Assembly: GCF_027257155.1 (NCBI RefSeq)
Contig: NZ_JAPWDU010000008.1
Location: forward strand, 62,001 to 126,000
Reading direction: 5' to 3'
From: Cerasicoccus sp. TK19100
GTDB lineage: Bacteria; Verrucomicrobiota; Verrucomicrobiia; Opitutales; Cerasicoccaceae
Length of the DNA: 64,000 nt
Of the stretch, positions 17,021 through 24,839 are shown in pieces. The translations under genes and the position numbers were made by a program. A model generated the notes under the pieces. That model searched no databases. It was not told where the DNA came from and was given only the letters and a program-made list of their open reading frames with translations. Within the stretch, counting starts at the first letter, position 1; each line of letters starts with the position of its first letter.

Positions 17021-19894
17021 CGCCTCGCCCGGGAAGGTTGTCCACGATCCGTCAATGCCTGCATCGTAATGAATCAGGTTCGCGAAGTCGGTGATGTAAT
17101 ACAGCGTAATCTGGTTTGCCGAGTTATCTCCTGCGGTAATCGTGACCGCTTGGCTGGTCTCGTCGGTGCGGACGTAGAGGCAGCGTTCGTTGCTATCGTA
17201 GAAGTAGCCCGAAGAAGCAGCCTGCAAAGCGCCGAGGCTGCCAAACGATGATGCGGCAACGCTGTTAATTTCAACCGAGGTCGGTGCATCGATTGCGTGG
17301 CGCACCACCATGTAGTAATCATGGCCGTGGTCGTAGGTTCCCTGCTTTGCACCGATCGTGAAGGTCCACAAACCGCTCGTGGTTTGATTGGTCAGCTCGG
17401 TCAATGCATACTCGCCACTCTCGTAGTCGAAGGTTTCACCATCGTCATCGTAGAGCGTGAACGTGGTTTCGTCTTCGCTGGGCCAAGCGTGGATTGTCAG
17501 CTCTTCGGGTTGGAACTCGTTGGCGTATTGCAGCACGGGGCGCATCGGGATGATGCCGCCCTCAGCAACATACATCGGCATGACGCTGATCGGTGTGGAC
17601 TTCGTGACCGACGAACCACCGCTGTGGAAGGAATCATCGTGCCAGTAATACCAGTTTGTGCCACTCGGCAGGTAGGTGCTACGCTGCGTGGCCCCGGTTT
17701 GCGTAACGGGTGACGCCAGCAAATACGGGCCGACCATGAAGTCGTAGTCACTGCTCGCCTGGTGCGTTTGCGCATCATTCGGGAACGAGAAAAACAGCGG
17801 GTTGTTCAACGGTAAGCCCGTGGTCGATGCGCGGTAAGCCAGCGAGTAGAAATACGGCATGATCGCGGAACGCAGTTCCAGCGCCGCCTTGATTTCTGCT
17901 GAGTTGGCATAGAGCCAAGGCTCCCGCAGTTGGTCCCACTTACCGGAGTGGTTGCGGAAGAACGGCATGAGGCTGCACCACTGCGCCCAACGGGTCATCG
18001 ACTCACTAGAAACATTCCCCAGGAAACCGCCAAGGTCGTGGCCGAAGTAAACCTGACCGGAGATCATCGTGCTCAAGCCAACGCGCAAGCTCGGGCCTTG
18101 CCCGTAGGCGCCGCCAGCGCTTTCGTTAACGTTGTCACCGCTCCAGTTGAAGGCGTATCGCTGAATGCCAGGCCAGCCGGCGCGAGACAGAACAAAGGGC
18201 CGTGTGTTCGGGTATTGCTCAGCCAACGTGTCGTAGGTGTTGCTCGCCTGATAAACGTTGTAAGTGTTTTTCAGGTAGATTTGCTGGCGACGATAATCGC
18301 TCGTGCTGGAGCCGTAGCGGCCATCGGCATCATAGAGGCCATCGAGCGGGATGGGCTGCGATTGCGCAACTGTGTCGCGTTCGTCGGCTTGTTCGTTCAG
18401 GTCGTTCCAGATACCATCGAAGGCGTAAGTGCTCAGGTAATTCTTCTGCTTGGTCTTCCACCAACTTTGCGCTGCAGAGCTAGTAAAGTCCAGGTAGGAG
18501 ACATCGCCGAAGAAGAGCCAGTTGATCGATGTGCTGCCGTTGTTGTTCGAGATCAAGTGCGAGTTGTTATTCGCTTCGGTCCACAGTGGATCCGCCGTGG
18601 CGAACCAGGCTTCAATCAGCGGTACGGCCTTAACGTTGTTCGTGTGCAAATAGCTGATCAAGCTAACGCCATCCTTGAACCAATAGTTGGAATTATTAGG
18701 ATCGTCCTGAAAGGTGAGCTGGCGCATGTCGTTGTTGCCGCGATATTCATCATCCTGAAAAGTGCCGCCGGGCGGAACGATGTGCGGATCGCTGTCCATG
18801 TAATCGATGTCGAAGTAGATGGCATCCAGCGGGTAACCCTGGGAGCGGGCAGTCGCCACGATGTTGCGCATCTGGTCCTCGGTGTAGGTCCAGCGTGACA
18901 GGTGGTGGCCGAGGCCCCAGCGAGGAGGCAGTGCGGGCATACCCGTCAACTCCGAGTAACGGCTGAGCACGGCTGCCGGTGTGTGGTCATCGCCACCGCC
19001 AAAGAAGAAGTAGTCGATATAGCCTTCCGTTGCTTCAAATGAGAACTGGTCATTGACCGTGGTCAGTTGGTTACGCTGGGCACCGCCGTAGGGGCGCTCG
19101 CGCTGGAACATGAAGTTGGGACGCGCCGGGTTATTCCAGAAAACGCCGTAGGTAAAGCCCGAGTGGCTGCCGTTGGGTGTCTGCACGCCATACATGAACG
19201 GCATCGTCATATACATCGGGTTCTTCTGGTCGTTCCAATAGAAGGAGTCCGAATTCCAGCCCTGCACGACTTGGCCGCGACGGTTCAACTGGAAGGGCAC
19301 TTCGCCGAGGCCGAAATAAGACTCGTTGGCCGGGCTTTCCTTGACCACGCGCACCCGATACCAGGCAGCGATGTCGTTGCTGTTTTTCAGGAGTTGGAAA
19401 GTGGTGTCGCCGTACGGATTGTAGCCCGTGTCGTATTCCATGCGCTTGTCGCGGAGGAGGTATTGCCCGCTTTGCGTCTTGTCGACGAAGTCGATTTTGA
19501 TGTTCGGGCTCTTGGTCACTTCCACGATCAGCTCGTCAGTCTCGATCGTATAGATCGACCCATCGGTGAAGGTCGCAGTAAAGGCTGGCCAGTCACCCAG
19601 AGGCTTGGCAATGGCGACATCTTCATGCGACTCAATGCCGCCCCAATCGAACTTAACGCGGATCACGTCTGGCGCGTATGGAATGATTTCACAGACGCCG
19701 CCAGTGCTCAGTCCGAAGACCGCTTTCTGTTTACCGGATTCCGTTTGTGTGGTGGCGGACGTCACCGATCCGGCGGTCGTTGTCTGACCAAATAGAGACG
19801 TGCTCCATCCGGCAAAAAGGAGGAGCAGCAGCGCGCTCAATCTCCCGAAGTTAAAGCCCAGGCAATGCCTCAGGCGAGTTGTGTGTGGTTTCAT
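15725..19894 (-). CDS. Secreted GH31 alpha-glucosidase with five C-terminal CBM26-like modules
   Basis: A 1389-residue protein with a long signal peptide (hydrophobic core ALLLLLFAGW at residues 21-30). The GH31 fold starts near residue 60; the barrel shows DAIYFDIDYMD, the nucleophile motif GIWNDLNE (D498), VLSRAGWPGIQRY and the acid/base motif NWSGDN (D587). A beta domain follows, and from about residue 960 five modules of about 86 residues each carry (H/M)HYN....GWT..PG and (A/E)FAF.D..G(T/N)WD.NGG.NY, matching the CBM26 starch-binding family. It should release glucose or act as a transglucosidase on starch at the cell surface or outside. It is divergent from the pullulanase gene and ends at a clear terminator. 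Confidence 0.92.
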   Translation of the reverse strand: MKPHTTRLRHCLGFNFGRLSALLLLLFAGWSTSLFGQTTTAGSVTSATTQTESGKQKAVFGLSTGGVCEIIPYAPDVIRVKFDWGGIESHEDVAIAKPLGDWPAFTATFTDGSIYTIETDELIVEVTKSPNIKIDFVDKTQSGQYLLRDKRMEYDTGYNPYGDTTFQLLKNSNDIAAWYRVRVVKESPANESYFGLGEVPFQLNRRGQVVQGWNSDSFYWNDQKNPMYMTMPFMYGVQTPNGSHSGFTYGVFWNNPARPNFMFQRERPYGGAQRNQLTTVNDQFSFEATEGYIDYFFFGGGDDHTPAAVLSRYSELTGMPALPPRWGLGHHLSRWTYTEDQMRNIVATARSQGYPLDAIYFDIDYMDSDPHIVPPGGTFQDDEYRGNNDMRQLTFQDDPNNSNYWFKDGVSLISYLHTNNVKAVPLIEAWFATADPLWTEANNNSHLISNNNGSTSINWLFFGDVSYLDFTSSAAQSWWKTKQKNYLSTYAFDGIWNDLNEQADERDTVAQSQPIPLDGLYDADGRYGSSTSDYRRQQIYLKNTYNVYQASNTYDTLAEQYPNTRPFVLSRAGWPGIQRYAFNWSGDNVNESAGGAYGQGPSLRVGLSTMISGQVYFGHDLGGFLGNVSSESMTRWAQWCSLMPFFRNHSGKWDQLREPWLYANSAEIKAALELRSAIMPYFYSLAYRASTTGLPLNNPLFFSFPNDAQTHQASSDYDFMVGPYLLASPVTQTGATQRSTYLPSGTNWYYWHDDSFHSGGSSVTKSTPISVMPMYVAEGGIIPMRPVLQYANEFQPEELTIHAWPSEDETTFTLYDDDGETFDYESGEYALTELTNQTTSGLWTFTIGAKQGTYDHGHDYYMVVRHAIDAPTSVEINSVAASSFGSLGALQAASSGYFYDSNERCLYVRTDETSQAVTITAGDNSANQITLYYITDFANLIHYDAGIDGSWTTFPGEALSSSIYPGVKSFTINDTSAEFAFTDDGTNWDNNGGGNYTINAAGTYTVDPVSGTIVSGAPQEFTIHYLPPVGWTSALMHYSANGGDWTAFPGTSMGVSSADSDYFELTVYGNELTQIAFTDDGTNWENNGGSNYTITTPGTYTIDSTDNSIVSGPPGGIQLFYETTWTNAFIHYNADSSGWTTAPGDQMQATAMSNFKYIEIDADTLEFAFNDGAGTWDSNNGNNYSITQPGLYTVGFGGNLLPNYNPIRIEIYYDSAFSPQTHMHYNVDGLGWTTIPGDLMDEDPAFPGYEHIIIEGTSIEVAFTDDGTNWDNNGGSNYTIANPGVYSIDSSTNSVTSGYPAVTIYYSTPWTNANIHYNADSSGWTTSPGVAMSNSSVSGYKVVTIDATNVEFAFNDNNGTWDSNGGNNYNITGKGIYTVENGTVSTGAP

Positions 19895-20097
19895 GGCGAT
19901 ATTTTTTTGTGCGGTTTCGTTGATAAGAAGTTAATGGTTAGTTCTCAGACGCGCGCACGAATCCAGCCTGGGGACACTCTGGCTATCACAGTTAGAAGGG
20001 GCATCGTTGGGGCGGGATTCGGGGAATAAGGATGAAGCATTATCTAGCTTCGGCAGAAAACATACACGCTTGAACAGGGACATAAAGCGGTAAGCAG

Positions 20098-20158
20098 TTG
20101 GACAGTTTAACGGCTTCCCCAAATCCGTATCGGTGGCCCCGTGCATTCAACTGTCCAA
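20098..20158. promoter_or_regulatory. Inverted repeat in the GH31/pullulanase divergent promoter region
   Basis: TTGGACAGTT at 20098-20107 is repeated exactly in inverted orientation as AACTGTCCAA at 20149-20158, with 41 bp between. The intergenic region of about 380 bp separates divergently transcribed starch genes, so paired regulator sites are plausible. The core ACAGTT is shared with the TTAAACAGTTAAC motif. No other feature was seen in this gap. Confidence 0.5.
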
Positions 20159-20273
20159 AACAAAAGACATTACCAATTCCGACCACCCGCGCTATGCCCT
20201 TGAGCAGCCGCGCGCGTATTTCTCTGCCGTGGCTGACACCAAACCGCATCAATCCTCAACCCCGTTTATTCCC

Positions 20274-23159
20274 GTGAAACACTCCACCGTAGTCTATTCA
20301 ACGCTCCTGCTGGGCCTACTCGGTCCTGGCAGCCTGGCTTTCGGACAAGCCAGTAATTTTAACCAACTGCATTTCCGCGGCACCCCCAATGCCTGGGGCA
20401 CTCATCCAATGACGCTCATTGCGGATAATCTGTGGCTAACCGATGCAACCTTCAACGGACTCGGCGACGCCAATGGGCCTGATCGCTTTAAGTTCGACAG
20501 CTCATTTGACTTCTCCGGCAACTATGGCGACGACGAGCTGGACGGCATTGCAGACGCCGACGGCTTGGACATCCCAACGCCGCTTGGGGCCGGCGACTAC
20601 CGCATCACCTTCAACGACAACACGCTGCAATACGCGATCACCAAGCGTAACTACACCGAAGTTTTCTTCCGCGGCACACCGAACTCTTTTGATCTCAGCG
20701 AATCGATGCAGCTCGTGGATCATCACGTCTGGATGGCCGAGGTTACCTTCTCCGGAGACCCTTCGGATCGCTTTGTCTTTGACTACTCACGCGACTGGTC
20801 CGGCAAGCTCGGCGACACCTCGCTGGATGGCGTCAGTGAGGCCAACGGCAGTGACATTCCCATCAGTGAAGCGGGCGATTATATCATCCTGCTCAACGAC
20901 GACACCCTTGCCTACAGCGTCATCAACATGAGCGCGAAGAACTTCGACCAGGTTTATTTTCGCGGCACAATAAACGGCTGGGGTAACGCGGCGATGACTT
21001 TCGTGGGAAACCATACCTGGGAAATCGAAGCCAACTTTGTCGGCCACGCTTCGGACCGCTTCAAGTTCGACCGCTTCGGCGACTGGTCCGAATACTATGG
21101 CGACAACCAACCCGACGGCATCTCCGAGCAAGGCGGCAACGACATTACGATAGCGCCCGGCCGCTACCTAATCTCGTTCAACGACGACACCCTCGCCTAC
21201 TCGGTACAATCGCTCGGCGCGGCAGAGCAAATCCAGCTTGGGCATCACTACAGCCCGGAAGTAACCACCTTTGCCATTTGGTCTCCGGACACGAGTAACG
21301 TAAAGGTCTCCGTGGATGGCGATGTTTACAGCCTGCTCCTGCAACCCGATGGCAACGGCTACACCGATGTTTACGCCATCCAAGTTTATGGCGATCACCT
21401 GCTGTCAGAGTATCACTTTCTCATTGATGACGTGCAAGTTCGCGACCCCTATGGCCGCATGGTCATTCCGGGAACGGATACCAACATCGTCATTGATTTG
21501 GCGTTAACGGATCCCATTGGCGGACGCGTGGCCCCACCAGCGCTCAACGAGCGCGAAGACGCCGTTATCTACGAAGTCCACGTGCGCGATTTCACAATCC
21601 ACAGTTCATCGGGAGTAGACGCCAATAAGCGCGGAAAATTCCTCGGGATGGTCCAGCCCAACACGAGCTACAACGGCGTTAGCACCGGGCTTCAGCACTT
21701 GAAGGACCTGGGCGTCACCCATGTCCAGCTGTTACCTATGTATGACTACGGCACTTGCTCTGCCAAAGATCCGGAAGACGGGCCAGGCTGCTACAACTGG
21801 GGCTACGATCCGGAAAACTTCAACGTGCCCGAAGAGCGCTACGCGATCGACCCCAACGACTATCTGGGCCGCATCGAGGAATTAAAAATCATGATCGACG
21901 AGCTGCACGCCAACGGCATTCGCGTGATCATGGATGTGGTCTACAACCACACTTGGGTCATCGAAACGCAAGATGGCAATGGCAACATTCAGTTCTCTCA
22001 CCCAGAAGGCGAGCGGATGTTTTCAGACATCACGATGGACTATTTCAATGTCAATGCGCCCGGTACTTACGGTTTAGCTGGCACCGGCAATTCGATTAAC
22101 CCACGCGAAGCGATGGTAAGCCGAATGATTCGCGATTCCCTCGAATACTGGGTTGGCGAGATCGGCGTGGATGGTTTCCGCTTCGACCTGATTGGCATCT
22201 TTGATTACGAGGATGTCGCCGAATGGGCCGACTACCTCAATGCCCAATTCCCCGACCGAGACTTGCTCATCTACGGCGAGCCATGGAACGGCTACGCCAC
22301 TGATCCCGACGAGGCCGACCGCGTGCGCCTTGGCACGATTGGGCTAATCGCGGACTCGCATGTCGGTTGTTTCAATCCGAACTACCGGCAGGCCATTAAA
22401 GGGAATAACGATGACGGCGCCGGCGGCGGCTTTGCATTTAATCAAGTTGGCAATCTGTGGGAGATCCAAGTCGGCAGCCGCGGCGGCATTCGCTTTGCCT
22501 ACAACCCAAACGTGGCCGTGAACACGTGGGACTCCATGTTCGCCAACGATCCTGAGCAATGCATCAACTACGTTTCCGCGCACGATAATTTATGCCTGTG
22601 GGATAAAATCGAAGACTGGGCGGACCTCAACGGAAACAGCAGCAACACAACCTACAAGCGACGCATCTCGACCTTTGCCAACGGCATGGTGCTCACCTCG
22701 CAAGGCATTCCATTCCTGCATGGCGGTGAAGAGTTTCTCCGCACCAAACAGGGCGAGAAGAATAGCTACAAATCGCCCGACAGCATCAACCAATTCGATT
22801 GGCAGCTGAAGGTGGATAACTTCGACATCTTTGAATATTACCAGGATGTCATTAGCTATCGGCTGAATCATCCGGGCTTTCGCATGAACACCTGGCAGGA
22901 GATCGATAACAACATCAACACCTACAGCCCGGCAACCGGCGTTATGGTCAACCATATTCACGGCGCGGCCAACAATGGCGACTCGTGGAGCGAAATCTTC
23001 GTCATCTACAACTCCGGTTCCAACACCGCCATTAGCCTACCCGCGGGCGACTGGCATGTAGCCATTGAAAAAGCAGATCCGTCGGAAGGAAACGACCGCA
23101 TCGTCAACGGCAGCATTACGGCCGAGGGCACTGCCGTCACGGTGCTTTATAAGGACTAG
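20274..23159 (+). CDS. pulA: Secreted type I pullulanase with three N-terminal repeats
   Basis: The preferred start is GTG at 20274, directly ahead of a signal peptide (KHSTVVYSTLLLGLLGPGSL, cleaved near AFGQ); a frame from 20133 adds 47 residues of poor character. Three repeats of about 95 residues follow, each beginning with FRGT(P/I)N and ending FND(D/N)TL.Y(A/S). Next is a CBM48-like domain (TTFAIWSPDTSNVKV), then the pullulanase signature YNWGYDPENFNVPE. Catalytic regions are VVYNHTW, GVDGFRFDLIGIFD (nucleophile D), LLIYGEPWNG (acid/base E) and YVSAHDNLCLWD. It hydrolyses alpha-1,6 links in pullulan, amylopectin and limit dextrins, complementing the GH13 and GH31 enzymes transcribed away from it. 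Confidence 0.92.
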   Translation: MKHSTVVYSTLLLGLLGPGSLAFGQASNFNQLHFRGTPNAWGTHPMTLIADNLWLTDATFNGLGDANGPDRFKFDSSFDFSGNYGDDELDGIADADGLDIPTPLGAGDYRITFNDNTLQYAITKRNYTEVFFRGTPNSFDLSESMQLVDHHVWMAEVTFSGDPSDRFVFDYSRDWSGKLGDTSLDGVSEANGSDIPISEAGDYIILLNDDTLAYSVINMSAKNFDQVYFRGTINGWGNAAMTFVGNHTWEIEANFVGHASDRFKFDRFGDWSEYYGDNQPDGISEQGGNDITIAPGRYLISFNDDTLAYSVQSLGAAEQIQLGHHYSPEVTTFAIWSPDTSNVKVSVDGDVYSLLLQPDGNGYTDVYAIQVYGDHLLSEYHFLIDDVQVRDPYGRMVIPGTDTNIVIDLALTDPIGGRVAPPALNEREDAVIYEVHVRDFTIHSSSGVDANKRGKFLGMVQPNTSYNGVSTGLQHLKDLGVTHVQLLPMYDYGTCSAKDPEDGPGCYNWGYDPENFNVPEERYAIDPNDYLGRIEELKIMIDELHANGIRVIMDVVYNHTWVIETQDGNGNIQFSHPEGERMFSDITMDYFNVNAPGTYGLAGTGNSINPREAMVSRMIRDSLEYWVGEIGVDGFRFDLIGIFDYEDVAEWADYLNAQFPDRDLLIYGEPWNGYATDPDEADRVRLGTIGLIADSHVGCFNPNYRQAIKGNNDDGAGGGFAFNQVGNLWEIQVGSRGGIRFAYNPNVAVNTWDSMFANDPEQCINYVSAHDNLCLWDKIEDWADLNGNSSNTTYKRRISTFANGMVLTSQGIPFLHGGEEFLRTKQGEKNSYKSPDSINQFDWQLKVDNFDIFEYYQDVISYRLNHPGFRMNTWQEIDNNINTYSPATGVMVNHIHGAANNGDSWSEIFVIYNSGSNTAISLPAGDWHVAIEKADPSEGNDRIVNGSITAEGTAVTVLYKD
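20350..21215 (+). repeat. Three FRGT-type domain repeats in pullulanase
   Basis: Three modules precede the CBM48-like part. Shared landmarks are (L/V)(H/F/Y)FRGT.N, a DRF(K/V)FD....WSG or equivalent, GD..(L/P)DG, and a closing YRITFND or ISFND with TL.Y. They are the diverged cousins of the four repeats in the GH13 amylase. Coordinates are approximate. Confidence 0.7.
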
Positions 23160-23203
23160 CTATTTTTCGGCCATGTGAAAGTCCGGGGGTGGTCGACATA
23201 AAG

Positions 23204-23236
23204 AAACCTCCAGCCGATATCCGGCTGGAGGTTTTT
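23204..23236. terminator. Bidirectional intrinsic terminator between pullulanase and PEP-CTERM gene
   Basis: AAACCTCCAGCCG pairs with CGGCTGGAGGTTT around a 5-base loop, followed by TTTTT on the plus strand and preceded by an A-rich stretch. It lies between two convergent genes and can stop transcription from both. Confidence 0.9.
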
Positions 23237-23254
23237 CGTGGCAATGTAGCGAGA

Positions 23255-24019
23255 CTAGCGGCGGCGCAGGAATGCTAACCCGAGCATGCCCATGCCGAAC
23301 AGCAAAGCGTATTGGCCAGGCTCAGGAACCGTGGCGAGGTTATTGATAAAGAGCGCGTCTTCGTTTGAACCACCGGCATTCGCGTAAAGCTTAAAGCTTG
23401 TCGCGATGCCCGTGTAAGTTCCACTGTCGAGGTCAGTAACTCCGCCACTGCGAGCAATCGACCAGTTGCCACCGCTGCCAGAAGTTTGTTCGAAGGTAAG
23501 GGTGAACAAGGTATCGTCACTGTAGGCGCTGCCGATACTGCCATTGCCAGTCGCAGCACCATTCACCGTGTAGTCGTCACCACCGATGTTAAAGTTGAAT
23601 ATCGTAGCTTCTCCGGATCCGCGCATGTCGATGCCTTTGTTGCCGCCTCGGAAGTTTACCGCTAGGTCGATTGAGAAGCTCTGTCCAACGCTCAGGCCGG
23701 CCGGATCAATAAAACGAAATGCGGTTGCCTCAGCACCATTGCCGAGCATACGGAAAGACACGCCGCCGGTGTCGAGGCTGGGAGGGTTACCGCTCAGGCT
23801 ACTCACGGAAGCCACTTCATGAGTAATATCGGCACCAGGATTCAGGAACCAAATACCGTAGGCGCCAGGCCCAGTGATGGAGCCGTCGGTTCCATCCAGC
23901 CAACCACCGCTATAGGCAGTAGCGCTTGCGTTATCGGTTCCGACAACGGCGGCAGATAAGGAGGAAGTAAAAGCAACGCTGCTGATGGCGGACATTGCGA
24001 GGTAGTGTATTTTTTTCAT
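23255..24019 (-). CDS. Small PEP-CTERM surface protein
   Basis: A 254-residue protein with signal peptide (MKKIHYLAMSAISSVAFTSS) and a C-terminal sorting signal: VPEPGQYAL, a hydrophobic helix (LFGMGMLGLAFL) and RRR. The middle is a single domain with RFIDPAGLSVGQSFSIDLAV, a GIDMRGSGEATIFNFNIGGD stretch and many glycines. The same domain, without the PEP-CTERM tail, makes up the next gene product upstream (24064-24759). It is not a recognised enzyme; a surface carbohydrate-binding or structural role is only an inference from its place in the starch region. Confidence 0.85.
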   Translation of the reverse strand: MKKIHYLAMSAISSVAFTSSLSAAVVGTDNASATAYSGGWLDGTDGSITGPGAYGIWFLNPGADITHEVASVSSLSGNPPSLDTGGVSFRMLGNGAEATAFRFIDPAGLSVGQSFSIDLAVNFRGGNKGIDMRGSGEATIFNFNIGGDDYTVNGAATGNGSIGSAYSDDTLFTLTFEQTSGSGGNWSIARSGGVTDLDSGTYTGIATSFKLYANAGGSNEDALFINNLATVPEPGQYALLFGMGMLGLAFLRRR

Positions 24020-24063
24020 ATCGATATCTTGGGATTAAGATGCTTGTGGATCAGAGAAAATCG

Positions 24064-24759
24064 TCACTTGATTACCAGGCGGTTAAAGAAAAGCGCGTTC
24101 GCTACGGCACTACCTTGATCGCCAGCATAGAGCCGGATACTGCGCGCACGGCCTTGATATTGGCCACGGGCCAACACCTTGCGTCCCCCTGCTTCGGAGA
24201 TTTGCCATTCACCGCCATCGGTTTGCTGCTTAAAGCTAAGCTGAAAAAGCGCCCGCGTCTTGGCATTTAAATCCAATGCGCCGTCGCCAGACTTTGCCTT
24301 GCTCACCGTGTAAGGTTCAATGCCACCGTTAAAATTAAAAATCGTTTGGTCGTGGTCATTGCGCAGGTCCAAACCTTGATACCCGGCTTCGCCATTCACG
24401 ATCAGCTCAATCGAAAAAGTCTCGCCTGGGCTCAAACCAGCCGGATCAAAGAACCGGTAAAGCTCCACAAACTGGCCATTGCGGTCATGGAGCATAAACG
24501 CGAGTCCGTCGGTATCAATATTGTCTCCGCTCTTTCTCAGAGCAGATGTCTCGATGCCAATGTTATCGCCAAAGCGAATGGCCGACTCATCAAACACCCA
24601 GCCGCCCAATCCGTCTTCTTCGGCGGAGCCATCCTCCAGGTTTTCCCAGCCATCGGCATAGGCGGGCTGGGAAGCGTCATCGTAATCCGCGCCAAGCAAC
24701 GCAAGCGGTGCCAGCGTGAGCCATCCATACGGGATAACATGCTTACCAAAAAGCTTCAT
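24064..24759 (-). CDS. Secreted paralogue of neighbouring PEP-CTERM protein, lacking the sorting tail
   Basis: A 231-residue protein with an N-terminal hydrophobic segment (YGWLTLAPLALLGADY) consistent with a signal peptide. It aligns by eye with the protein at 23255-24019: AYADGWENLEDGS against AYSGGWLDGTDGS, RFFDPAGLSPGETFSIEL against RFIDPAGLSVGQSFSIDL, and GLDLRNDHDQTIFNFNGG against GIDMRGSGEATIFNFNIG. It stops at RLVIK with no PEP-CTERM signal, so it should be released or periplasmic. The exact motif TTAAACAGTTAAC lies 66 bp upstream, placing it in the putative regulon. It probably starts a two-gene unit, with 44 bp to the next gene. Confidence 0.75.
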   Translation of the reverse strand: MKLFGKHVIPYGWLTLAPLALLGADYDDASQPAYADGWENLEDGSAEEDGLGGWVFDESAIRFGDNIGIETSALRKSGDNIDTDGLAFMLHDRNGQFVELYRFFDPAGLSPGETFSIELIVNGEAGYQGLDLRNDHDQTIFNFNGGIEPYTVSKAKSGDGALDLNAKTRALFQLSFKQQTDGGEWQISEAGGRKVLARGQYQGRARSIRLYAGDQGSAVANALFFNRLVIK

Positions 24760-24824
24760 GAGTGGGGGAAATTTATAATAGATATAGTCTGTAGAAGGTA
24801 GTGCATTGGACCAGCACCTGTGTA

Positions 24825-24837
24825 TTAAACAGTTAAC
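24825..24837. promoter_or_regulatory. Candidate regulon operator TTAAACAGTTAAC (copy 1)
   Basis: Exact copy of the 13-bp near-palindrome, 66 bp upstream of the small secreted protein gene at 24759 and immediately past the end of the GH66-like gene. The core AAC-A-GTT is symmetric. Confidence 0.6.
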
Positions 24838-24839
24838 CC

